Source: Firmicutes bacterium UBA993 (lineage in GTDB: Bacteria; Bacillota; Dethiobacteria; DTU022). Taken from it: a stretch of 8,881 nt of DNA. The position numbers and the translations under genes were made by a program. Below the pieces are notes generated by a model. That model ran no database searches and was not told the origin of the DNA. It saw nothing but the letters and a program-made list of their open reading frames with translations. The DNA lies in contig DBBD01000153.1 of assembly GCA_002292015.1 (NCBI GenBank), positions 1 to 8,881 of the forward strand, given 5' to 3'. Positions 1 through 6,538 of this stretch are shown piece by piece. The stretch's first letter is position 1; the number at the start of each line of letters is the position of its first letter.

Positions 1-170
1 CATGCCGGGCGCACCACCCTTGCCCTCTCCCGAGGGAGAGGGATTTGGAGGGCAGTCTAAATTTCATATTCTAGTTTCTGTGCGCGACTCTTATTAAAGC
101 AGATGGGGCCGCATATTTTTTAATGAGCTACACTGAGTCACCGGGCAATAGTCGAAGCGTTAATAGCTAG
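1..170. other. Intergenic region at left edge
   Basis: No coding sequence is supported here. It contains the palindromic repeat at 23-50 and, at 162-175, a perfect 14-bp AT-rich palindrome (AATAGCTAGCTATT) that overlaps the TAG stop of the iron-sulfur protein gene. No U-tract follows on the minus strand, so the palindrome is not a convincing intrinsic terminator. Confidence 0.5.
23..50. repeat. Interspersed palindromic repeat, copy 1 (partial)
   Basis: A perfect 9-bp inverted repeat, CCCTCTCCC (23-31) and GGGAGAGGG (34-42), is followed by ATTTGGAGGG. It resembles the core of the copies near 3262 and 8814 but lacks the leading CCTCACCCTGA. It lies in a non-coding edge of the window beyond the stop of the iron-sulfur protein gene. 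This looks like a REP/MITE-like intergenic element; mobility is not shown. Confidence 0.6.
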
Positions 171-1253
171 CTATTCGTTCATGATTTTCAGGAAGGCTTC
201 GAGCCTTCCTTTTTCCTGTAACACTTGCATGCCCATTTCCGAAACAGTGGCCGGGGTTGTCGGAACCGCCGCTCTCTCGATCAGAACCATCGCTCCGGTC
301 GGGCAACTGCTGATACAAAGACCGCAGCCGATGCATTCTTTCACCTCAACCACGGCTAGATCATCGATCATGGTTATTGCCGCCACGGGACAGCGCTCCG
401 CAGCGCAGACCGCACAACCGCTGCAGTCCGCAGCAATTACTTTCGCTTCATAACGGCTTGGCTCAAAAGCGTGGGGATGGCGCAGCTGGGTTTTACCGCG
501 CAGCACCGTGCAGCAGCAGGGGCAGCAGTTACAGATTAAGTTAGCCCGATCGGCACTATTATTACTGGTATGGACCAAGCCTGCTTCTTCGGCCCGGTCG
601 AGCACCTTGAGCCCCTCTTCCCTGCTGATTTGGCGGGCAAAACCGCGCTCTACCAAAAACTCTGCCGCGTGCCCAAAAACAAGGCATACGTCTTTCGGCT
701 TATCGCAGGCTTTCACGCTAACCCGGCAGGCACAGTCAGCCAGCGCGATAAACGGTGCTTCCTCGATAAATCGCACCACCTCTTCGTAAGGGTGAACTTG
801 ATCGCGGGAGGGAATCGCCTTATCCACTGTGACCACCCGCATCAGCGGAGTAGGGTTTCCAGCGAATGATGCACCGAGCGCTTCACCATGGTACTCTTCC
901 CACAGTTCACCCAACCTCTGGTGCAGTGGGACAAGCCCGCTTTTCATAAAGGGAAATTCGAACACTCCGGGGATCAGGGGAACAAGCCCGAACAGAGTTT
1001 CTCCACCCTTTTTACGCGCCATAATAATGCCTTTATCGGCCATCGCTTCAAGGTGCTTCAACGCAGTATCTTCATCAAGGCCGGATTTTACGGCAATCTC
1101 AGGCACAGGCTTAACTTTAAAGCTCATAGTTACTGCAACGCCGGCCTCTTCCGGGGTAAAGAGAATCTTTAGGATTTCTTGAATCGATCCGGCCTGGGGC
1201 GCTGTAGACGGGTGAGCGTCGAGCCTCTCTCTTAAGCTTTCATATAGATCCAA
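171..1253 (-). CDS. Winged-helix, Cys-rich, 2x[4Fe-4S] ferredoxin-domain protein
   Basis: The 360-aa protein is predicted cytoplasmic, with no signal peptide or membrane helix. Residues ~22-92 look like a winged-helix domain (PEIAVKSGLDEDTALKHLEAM fits the HTH). A middle region has cysteines C174, C176, C183 and C190, then a dense cluster C241-N-C243-C244-P-C246-C247-C248. The C-terminal part has two ferredoxin [4Fe-4S] motifs: C277-x2-C280-x2-C283-x4-C288-P and C307-x2-C310-x2-C313-x3-C317-P. The x4 spacing in the first motif is slightly unusual. Proteins of this layout are common in strict anaerobes and are annotated only as 4Fe-4S binding proteins. Electron transfer or redox sensing is inference. 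Translation appears to begin at TTG (1253): GGGGA sits 7 nt upstream, and the first in-frame Met is residue 43, inside the fold. It lies 54 nt after the small helical gene and may be read from the same transcript. Confidence 0.85.
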   Translation of the reverse strand: MDLYESLRERLDAHPSTAPQAGSIQEILKILFTPEEAGVAVTMSFKVKPVPEIAVKSGLDEDTALKHLEAMADKGIIMARKKGGETLFGLVPLIPGVFEFPFMKSGLVPLHQRLGELWEEYHGEALGASFAGNPTPLMRVVTVDKAIPSRDQVHPYEEVVRFIEEAPFIALADCACRVSVKACDKPKDVCLVFGHAAEFLVERGFARQISREEGLKVLDRAEEAGLVHTSNNSADRANLICNCCPCCCTVLRGKTQLRHPHAFEPSRYEAKVIAADCSGCAVCAAERCPVAAITMIDDLAVVEVKECIGCGLCISSCPTGAMVLIERAAVPTTPATVSEMGMQVLQEKGRLEAFLKIMNE

Positions 1254-1307
1254 ACCGCTATCCCCTTCCCTTTAATGATATTGTTCAACTATAATTCGAA
1301 TAAGCTT

Positions 1308-1643
1308 TTACCTACCCCTGCTTATTGCAGCAGCATAGTTAAACTGGTAGAAATAGTTTTGCCATTGCTCCTCAGTGGTATTATATTCATTGCCGTAAAT
1401 GAAATGGTCGACCAGCGCTTCCCTGGTTCTCAGTATCTCTTTCAGCCTTTTTCTATTCTTTGGATCTTCAACGGTTAAGTAGATCAAGTCAAGGGCCCGG
1501 TCAAACGCCTGCCTGCTGAAATCTGCATCACCTTTTTGCTTCCACCTGATCGCACGCTCAATATCTGTGCCAATATTTGCCAACTGTTCGAGAAGAGACA
1601 GTTCGAACCACCGTCCGGACGCAAGTTCTTTATGAATCGTCAC
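1308..1643 (-). CDS. Small helical protein paired with DUF5674 (possible HEPN-like / TA partner)
   Basis: This 111-aa soluble protein is predicted almost wholly alpha-helical and has no recognised name. Visible conserved-looking blocks are HKELASGRWF (4-13), LLEQLANIGTDIERAI (17-32) and a C-terminal aromatic stretch (YFYQFNY, 97-103). R74 and H80 form an Rx5H spacing, which fits the Rx4-6H signature of HEPN ribonucleases; with no other evidence this may be coincidence. The GTG start overlaps the TGA of the upstream DUF5674 gene in a GTGA junction, so translation is probably coupled. From memory, proteins beginning with a similar I-H-K-E-(I/L)-A-S-G-R-W-F motif occur beside DUF5674 in other genomes. 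That layout suggests a toxin-antitoxin-like or protein-partner pair. It is a real gene, but its function is unknown. Confidence 0.75.
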   Translation of the reverse strand: MTIHKELASGRWFELSLLEQLANIGTDIERAIRWKQKGDADFSRQAFDRALDLIYLTVEDPKNRKRLKEILRTREALVDHFIYGNEYNTTEEQWQNYFYQFNYAAAISRGR

Positions 1644-1990
1644 TTAATCACCAATTTCTCAACGATAATAGTAATTCTCTTTCTGATATCCTCGTTTTCA
1701 ACACTACGAGACCTGTTGTTCTGAGAGGGGCGCAGGTTAATCATCGAATCAAACTCAAGCCAGGCATCTTTGCCTACCCGGGCGGGATAAATATTAATAC
1801 CCCATATGTTTTCCTGTTTCGAACCTCTCTCAAGCAGATACTCTTCCTGATCGGCATGAAGCTCAGAATCCACGACCATTATTTCTTCCTCAACATCAAC
1901 CACTGCCTTGACCAATCCGTCAAACATTTTGACAGACATTTCTTTGAGTTCCGCATTTGTTATCTGTTGATCAACTAGTTTCAAAATCAC
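1640..1990 (-). CDS. DUF5674 family protein
   Basis: This 116-aa soluble protein is recognised as DUF5674 from its ordered motifs: MVKAVVDVE-like GLVKAVVDVEEEIM (25-38), SELHAD (42-47), GSKQENIWGINIYP (56-69) and EFDSMINLRPSQNNRSRSVE (79-98). The length is typical of the family as I recall it. No biochemical function is established to my knowledge. The conserved charged and polar residues (H45, D47, D81, R87, R93, R95) would suit a binding or catalytic surface. The start is GTG at 1990 with AAAGGA at 2000-1995, which overlaps the TAA of the acyl-CoA dehydrogenase gene, leaving only 8 nt between them. It therefore probably shares that transcript. Its end overlaps the next gene by 4 nt. It lacks the GSx(10)DxD signature of a MNT nucleotidyltransferase, so it is not an ordinary HEPN-MNT antitoxin. 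Confidence 0.85.
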   Translation of the reverse strand: MILKLVDQQITNAELKEMSVKMFDGLVKAVVDVEEEIMVVDSELHADQEEYLLERGSKQENIWGINIYPARVGKDAWLEFDSMINLRPSQNNRSRSVENEDIRKRITIIVEKLVIK

Positions 1991-1998
1991 CAGATCCT

Positions 1999-3138
1999 TT
2001 ACTTCAGGATTTCCCGGGCAATGACCATGCGCTGCACCTGGTTGGTGCCTTCGTAAATCTGAAGGATCTTGGCGTCACGCATCAGTTTTTCAACCGGGTA
2101 ATCCCGCATGTAGCCTGAGCCGCCCATAATCTGCAAGGCATCGACCGTGGCTTCCATGGCAATATCGGCCGCATAGTACTTGGCCATTGAACCCTCTTTG
2201 GTGGCACGTAGGCCGCCGGCTAGATACTGGGCAGACCGCCAGACCAACAGCCGGGCAGCGTCAATCTTGGTGGCCATCTCGGCAAACATAAACTGGATGG
2301 CCTGGTTGGCAGCAATCGGCTTGCCAAACTGGATTCTCTGCAACGAGTATTTCCTGGCTTCCTCAAATGCCCTGCGGGCCACCCCAACAGCTGCCGCCCC
2401 AATACCGGGCCGGGTCACATCTAGGGTTTCCATGGCGATCTTAAAACCGTCGCCTTCTTTGCCGAGCAGGTTAGCGGCCGGTACCCGCAAATCTTCAATG
2501 ATCACCTCTGAAACTTCGGAACAGCGGTCACCCATCTTCTGTTCCTTCTTGCCGCCGCGGATACCGGGCGTATCGCCAGGCACGATAAAAGCGCAGAGCC
2601 CTTTGTGTCCCAGGCTTTTATCGATAGTGGCAAAGATAGTGTAGAGTGCAGCCGAACTGCCGTTGGTTATAAAACACTTGTTGCCATTTAAGACGTAGTA
2701 ATCACCGTCGCGTACCGCCCGGGTCTGCACGTTGGCTACATCCGAACCGGCTTCCGGTTCGGTCAAGCCAAAAGCGGCCAGCTGCGGCTTGGCACAAAAA
2801 TCGGGCAGAAACCGCTTTTGCTGTTCATCCGTCCCGGCGATGAGAATTGGCTGCACCGCCAGTTCATTGGCGCCGAAGGTTCCATTAACACCCAGGCAGC
2901 CGTAAGCTATTTCTTCTGTAATAATGGCCGCTGTAAGTGGGTCGATCCCCTGCCCGCCTAATTCCTCCGGAATGGCCAGGTTCATCAGGCCTGCCTCGTA
3001 TGCTTTTTCAATCACCTGCCAGGGGATCTCTTCTTTTTCGTCATACTCGGCGGCGATCGGAATAATTTCGGCCGCAGCAAAGTCCCGGGCACACTTTTGC
3101 ATCTGTTCCTGCTCTTCGGTTAGTTGAAAAGAAATCAT
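1999..3138 (-). CDS. Acyl-CoA dehydrogenase (MCAD-like)
   Basis: This 379-aa cytoplasmic FAD enzyme catalyses alpha,beta-oxidation of acyl-CoA to trans-2-enoyl-CoA, normally passing electrons to ETF. The full family layout is present: an N-terminal helical domain (1-118), a central beta domain with the first signature FGLTEPEAGSD (123-133), and a C-terminal helical domain. The last carries TRPGIGAAAVG (242-252), RIQFGKPI (268-275) and the second signature QIMGGSGYMRDYPVEKLMRD (336-355). E363 in IYEGT is the position of the catalytic base used by short- and medium-chain enzymes, and the C-terminal third closely resembles mammalian MCAD. Chain-length preference cannot be assigned. The ATG follows AAGGAGGA at an 8-nt spacing. 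No etfAB, thiolase or enoyl-CoA hydratase gene lies nearby, so pathway context is missing; fatty-acid or branched-acid beta-oxidation is the likely setting. Confidence 0.95.
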   Translation of the reverse strand: MISFQLTEEQEQMQKCARDFAAAEIIPIAAEYDEKEEIPWQVIEKAYEAGLMNLAIPEELGGQGIDPLTAAIITEEIAYGCLGVNGTFGANELAVQPILIAGTDEQQKRFLPDFCAKPQLAAFGLTEPEAGSDVANVQTRAVRDGDYYVLNGNKCFITNGSSAALYTIFATIDKSLGHKGLCAFIVPGDTPGIRGGKKEQKMGDRCSEVSEVIIEDLRVPAANLLGKEGDGFKIAMETLDVTRPGIGAAAVGVARRAFEEARKYSLQRIQFGKPIAANQAIQFMFAEMATKIDAARLLVWRSAQYLAGGLRATKEGSMAKYYAADIAMEATVDALQIMGGSGYMRDYPVEKLMRDAKILQIYEGTNQVQRMVIAREILK

Positions 3139-3479
3139 CGATAAATTCCTCCTTGACTACTTTATAGAATTGATTATATTTTCGCCATATTGGTTGGATC
3201 TTCCTACCGCTTGAGCAAAAAAAACGAATTACGAATTTTAAAGCAGAAGCATCAGATTTGACCTCACCCTGACCCTCCCAAGAAAGAGGGGATTTACTGG
3301 GTAGATCGTCACTGGTAACGGTAAGAGGATTTTGAATTGATATCGCATTATTGTAGCGAGGAAGAAAAAGAGCAAACAGATTATTAATACCAGGTGCTTA
3401 GAAGAAAAGTCGGTAAAATAACAGCGGAAAACAGCCGAAAACCGGTGGCATAGCGGCAGAAAAACCGGTTACCGGGAAT
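3139..3479. other. Gene-free region between DUF554 and acyl-CoA dehydrogenase
   Basis: The acyl-CoA dehydrogenase RBS lies at about 3147-3154 (AAGGAGGA on the minus strand). A TATAAT box is present on the minus strand at 3178-3173, but no good -35 hexamer lies 16-18 nt upstream, so a promoter is only possible. The region also carries an interspersed repeat (3262-3301) and several short ACCGGT/CCGAAAACCGG motifs near the DUF554 end (3440-3475). No ORF or RNA gene is supported. Confidence 0.5.
3262..3301. repeat. Interspersed repeat, copy 2
   Basis: The sequence begins CCTCACCCTGACCCTCCCAA and continues GAAAGAGGGGATTTACTGGG. It matches the copy at 8814-8850 almost base for base at its start and in the AGAGGGGATTTA part. 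It has lost two bases of the CCCTCTCCC arm and carries GAA for GGG, so its hairpin is weaker. It sits in a 340-bp gene-free stretch, as expected for a dispersed intergenic element. Confidence 0.7.
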
Positions 3480-3490
3480 TTAACCGGTAA
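3460..3490 (-). terminator. Possible intrinsic terminator after DUF554 gene
   Basis: On the minus strand TTACCGG (3490-3484) pairs with CCGGTAA (3475-3469) as a 7-bp perfect stem with an 8-nt loop that contains the stop codon. CCGG and then five T residues follow (3464-3460). The four bases between stem and T-run make it imperfect; alternative pairing of the repeated ACCGGT units is possible. Confidence 0.35.
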
Positions 3491-4172
3491 TAACATAGTA
3501 AATAACCGGGACCAAGATGGCCGGTAACAGGTTAGCTGTCCTGACCTTGATGATTTCAAGCAAGTTCAGACCGATGCCAAAGATGAGGATACCGCCGATG
3601 ATCGATATCTCGCGAATCACATCGATCGTTAAATATGGCTCCACCATACCGGCAAAAAACACAATCGCACCCTGGTAAGTGAAAACAGTGATAGCGGAAA
3701 AAATGACTCCAAACCCAAGAGATGAGGCAAGGATCATCGAGGTAACGCCATCCAAAACAGACTTGGCAAAGAGCATGTCGTGATTGCCTCTCAAACCACT
3801 GTCCAGCGAGCCGATTATCGCCATAGTTCCAACGCAATAAATCAGGCTAGCTGTAACAAAACCCCGGGCAACATTGCTTTCGGTGGCAGCAAACCTTTTT
3901 TGTAAAAACATGCCGAGCCGCTCAAGACCTTTTTCCACCCCGGCCAATTCACCGACAATCCCACCCAGAGCCATGCTGATGATAAAAAGAATCGGCTCAC
4001 TGTCTGGATCGAGCAAACCTCCAAGGGCAGTGGTTGCTCCGATAAAGAGCACCGAAAGACCAATGGCCTGCATCACGATAGTTTTATATTTTTCTTTCAA
4101 CCCTTTATGAAAAAGTAAACCCAACAGGCTGCCGACTATGATCGCCAGGGTATTAACGTAAGTACCAAGCAT
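3480..4172 (-). CDS. DUF554 family integral membrane protein
   Basis: The 230-aa polytopic membrane protein is recognised as DUF554 (the YdfK/YqgA-type family) by its overall pattern. It starts with MLGTYVNTLAIIVGSLLGLL, has a Gly-rich LGGIVGELAGVEKGLERLG segment (69-87), then FVTASLIYCVGTMAIIGSLDSGLRGN (105-130) and LDGVTSMILASSLGFGVIFSA (140-160). About six to seven hydrophobic helices are visible: 3-21, 36-54, 60-78, 105-122, 139-162, 165-177, 188-206 and 214-228, of which one may be re-entrant. Length fits the family. Function is unknown; a transport role has been guessed for relatives. The ATG is preceded by GAGGTGG, and the gene has its own promoter (4233-4206) directly after the ABC operon, so it is probably a separate unit. 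Confidence 0.9.
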   Translation of the reverse strand: MLGTYVNTLAIIVGSLLGLLFHKGLKEKYKTIVMQAIGLSVLFIGATTALGGLLDPDSEPILFIISMALGGIVGELAGVEKGLERLGMFLQKRFAATESNVARGFVTASLIYCVGTMAIIGSLDSGLRGNHDMLFAKSVLDGVTSMILASSLGFGVIFSAITVFTYQGAIVFFAGMVEPYLTIDVIREISIIGGILIFGIGLNLLEIIKVRTANLLPAILVPVIYYVITG

Positions 4173-4205
4173 TGCCCACCTCTAAAAACTTTATAAACAG
4201 CGCTC

Positions 4206-4233
4206 ATTATATCACTTTTTATTCCGTCGTGAA
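4206..4233 (-). promoter_or_regulatory. Extended -10 sigma-A-type promoter for DUF554 gene
   Basis: On the minus strand TTCACG (4233-4228; 4 of 6 matches to TTGACA), a 16-nt spacer and TATAAT (4211-4206; perfect -10) are present, with TGA directly before the -10 giving an extended TGnTATAAT. It fits in the 75-nt gap between the permease stop and the DUF554 start, about 34 nt upstream of the ATG. Confidence 0.65.
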
Positions 4234-4247
4234 TATAGGTTGAGTCA

Positions 4248-5297
4248 TCAGGCATAAATCTTTTTTTTCAATAAAATAATAACCGGAATAAGTCCGGTAA
4301 TTATGGCGAGGGCGATCAGCAATTCGAACTGGACCACACTAAGCGATTGACCCATGACCGATACTTCCCAGATTGGCTCCATGATCCAGTAAAGGGGAAA
4401 GAATTGGGCAATCCACTGCGGCCATTCGGGAAAGAGATAAAAGATCATTGGAGCAAAAAGAAAAATGCCGAGGCTTTTGGTCAGGGTAAAGAGCATCGTT
4501 GCCGTTTTGGAGATAATACCGATGATCAGACCGATCTCCGCAGTGAGAGCAGCAGCGATGACAATAACAGCAATAACCTCTAGCGGACGTGGCCCGAAAG
4601 CCCTGTTCAGGATCAAAGTGGCAACAGCCAGGAAAGAGGCAAATAGAAACCCCAGTAACCATTTGGCAACCAGCACTTCGCCGGCTTTGGCAGCAGTAAC
4701 AATCATCGCCGTCAGGGTGCCGTTTTCCTTCTCTTCGACTAAGCTGGCACTCGGCACCCAGATGCCGGCCATCACCAGGGCGTAAAAAACGATCACCGGA
4801 ACCAGGCGGATTGAAATTGGCAGACCCGGTTCTCCTAAGTAAACCGTGTTAACTTCAACCGGCGGTTCTGCGCCCTCGAGTCCCCGAATCATCTCCACGG
4901 TGGTAACGGCTATGATAATCCGGTTTGAGGCGAGGCTCTCGCCGCTCATATAAAACTGCAGCAGCGGTTTTTCGCCTTTTCTGACGGCCTGGTCAAAACC
5001 GGCCGTCAGCACCAGTCCGGCATCAAAATCGTGATTTTCAACCCGGTTCAGGAGCTCTTCCGGATCATCTACGAGCGTAACAGTAAACCCTTCAAGCTCC
5101 TTTGCTTCTGCGGTAAGCGCCGAGTTACCAAGATCAACAATGCCTAAGCGTGGTTGCGGCTCAAAAAGTGCGCCGAAGGCAAACTGAAATAAGAGCGTCA
5201 AGGCAAAGGGCATCACCAGGGCCCAGATAAAAAAAGGTTTGCGCGGCCCAATGGAAAAATCTTTGAGTAAAATCCGCAGAACTCGTTTCAGGCTCAT
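4248..5297 (-). CDS. ABC-2 type export permease, subunit B
   Basis: This 349-aa integral membrane permease is the second of two encoded after the MORN-ATPase. The topology is that of ABC-2 (NatB-like) exporters: TM1 about 22-44, a large extracytoplasmic loop about 45-162, then five helices near 163-184, 211-231, 239-262, 272-290 and 323-343. It ends in a Lys-rich cytoplasmic tail. SLVEEKENGTLTAMIVTAA (185-203) is the cytoplasmic coupling segment expected to contact the ATPase. The ATG lies in an ATGA overlap with the upstream permease stop and is preceded by GGAAGGTGG, so the two subunits are probably made in matched amounts and form a heterodimer. The substrate is unknown; relatives export Na+, peptides, drugs or antibiotics. 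The loop is about 60 residues shorter than in the partner. Confidence 0.9.
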   Translation of the reverse strand: MSLKRVLRILLKDFSIGPRKPFFIWALVMPFALTLLFQFAFGALFEPQPRLGIVDLGNSALTAEAKELEGFTVTLVDDPEELLNRVENHDFDAGLVLTAGFDQAVRKGEKPLLQFYMSGESLASNRIIIAVTTVEMIRGLEGAEPPVEVNTVYLGEPGLPISIRLVPVIVFYALVMAGIWVPSASLVEEKENGTLTAMIVTAAKAGEVLVAKWLLGFLFASFLAVATLILNRAFGPRPLEVIAVIVIAAALTAEIGLIIGIISKTATMLFTLTKSLGIFLFAPMIFYLFPEWPQWIAQFFPLYWIMEPIWEVSVMGQSLSVVQFELLIALAIITGLIPVIILLKKKIYA

Positions 5298-6538
5298 AGC
5301 GTTGCCACCTTCCTTTTCAAAACAAGTAAGCCCGCCGCAAAAATAGCCAAAACCCAGAGGGCGGCAATACCAAGCAACACCATAGAATCAGCCCACAGTT
5401 TCTCCTGGATCGTCACGTCATAAAGCAGCCTGACAATCGGGTAACTTGGTAAAAAACTGACCCATGAAGCAACCGATCCGGGTAAGAGCACGGCAAAGGC
5501 AGGAATCATCAGCGGTATCAGGAAAAGCAGGCTGTACATCAGCTGCCCGATAAAATCTTTACCGGCTGAACCCACCAGCATGGCTACTGCTGTAAAGAGC
5601 AGCGAACCCAAAAAAACAATCAGCAGCAGCAATAGCCAGTTGGCAGCCGAAAAAGCACCGACCAGGGCCAGCACAATAACCGCTTGGCCTAGTGCCAAGA
5701 TAGTACCGAAGATGGTCTTGGCCAGTATAAAATGGCTGACCCGAAGTGGGGTAACAAGCAGGGCAGTAACGGTACGCTGCAGCACTTCATTGGAAATCAG
5801 CGAGGCAAGGGCAAAGGTTTCCATCATCAGGATGAAGAAAGCAATCAGCGGCCGCATCTTATCCCGCATCGAAATCTGATCTCCTAAACGGTCGCGACCC
5901 AGGATAATCATATCTTCGGGCGGCAACTCCACCGGCAGCTCTTTTCCGGCCAGTGAAAAAGCCAACTCGCGCACAAAACCCTGTATGGCGCCCCTGGTTT
6001 CCTCAGGAACAGCAGCATCGGCATATACTGTTACCTGCGGCTTTCGCTGCATCAGCACTTCACTAAAAAAAATCGGCGGAAACGCGATACCCACCCCTAT
6101 GCTTACTTTATCAGCTCCTTTTGGCGCCTTCTCATCCAGATCAGGATCAAGGAAGATATAATTGCCCTCTGCCGTTTTATAAACCAGCAGTTCTCCCGCG
6201 ATGGCCCGTTTGAGCTCATCCTCGCCGGCAAACTCAATTAACTTTAGGCCCTCTTCCTCAAAGGTTGATCTAAATTCTGCCAATCGGGCTGCATCGTCAA
6301 CCGGGATACCCGCTGCTAAGATTGCCGCTTTGCTTTCGGCGAAGATTACCGAAAGGGGAGGAGTGACGGCAAAGGGTAGCTCTTCATCCACCGAATCGGG
6401 AACAATCCAAAATATTACCACGAAAAATACGAGGCTCATAATAGTAAGAAAAAGGTAGATACTGTTGCGGCTGTAAATACGGATATCTTTTTTAAGAACC
6501 GCTCCGAGCAGCCTGCCGGTTGAAATTGGTTTATTCAT
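5294..6538 (-). CDS. ABC-2 type export permease, subunit A
   Basis: This 414-aa integral membrane permease has TM1 about 28-46, a roughly 180-residue extracytoplasmic domain (47-228), and five more helices near 229-250, 270-292, 299-323, 334-353 and 385-406. A basic KRK lies near the C-terminus. The segment LISNEVLQRTVTALLVTPL (247-265) corresponds to the coupling region of ABC-2 permeases. The outer domain is rich in acidic residues (for example FEEEGLKLIEFAGEDELKRA) and includes a PPIFFSEV hydrophobic patch. The ATG shares one base with the ATPase stop (TAATG junction), with a GGGGG-type SD site 8 nt upstream, so translation is coupled to the ATPase. Together with the other permease and the MORN-ATPase it should form a heteromeric exporter. 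The substrate is not evident. Confidence 0.9.
   Translation of the reverse strand: MNKPISTGRLLGAVLKKDIRIYSRNSIYLFLTIMSLVFFVVIFWIVPDSVDEELPFAVTPPLSVIFAESKAAILAAGIPVDDAARLAEFRSTFEEEGLKLIEFAGEDELKRAIAGELLVYKTAEGNYIFLDPDLDEKAPKGADKVSIGVGIAFPPIFFSEVLMQRKPQVTVYADAAVPEETRGAIQGFVRELAFSLAGKELPVELPPEDMIILGRDRLGDQISMRDKMRPLIAFFILMMETFALASLISNEVLQRTVTALLVTPLRVSHFILAKTIFGTILALGQAVIVLALVGAFSAANWLLLLLIVFLGSLLFTAVAMLVGSAGKDFIGQLMYSLLFLIPLMIPAFAVLLPGSVASWVSFLPSYPIVRLLYDVTIQEKLWADSMVLLGIAALWVLAIFAAGLLVLKRKVATL

Noticed and set aside
162..175. Perfect 14-bp palindrome at the stop codon of the iron-sulfur gene
   Set aside because: AT-rich, with no loop and no following U-tract; not convincing as terminator or operator, and could be chance.
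2180..2644. 154-aa open frame on the plus strand inside the acyl-CoA dehydrogenase gene
   Set aside because: It is antisense to a clearly recognised enzyme, has low-complexity composition (Ala/Ser/Arg/Pro) and no family motif; a codon-bias shadow.
3173..3201. Promoter for the acyl-CoA dehydrogenase gene
   Set aside because: A perfect TATAAT is present on the minus strand, but no hexamer resembling TTGACA lies at 16-18 nt; kept only as a remark in the intergenic entry.
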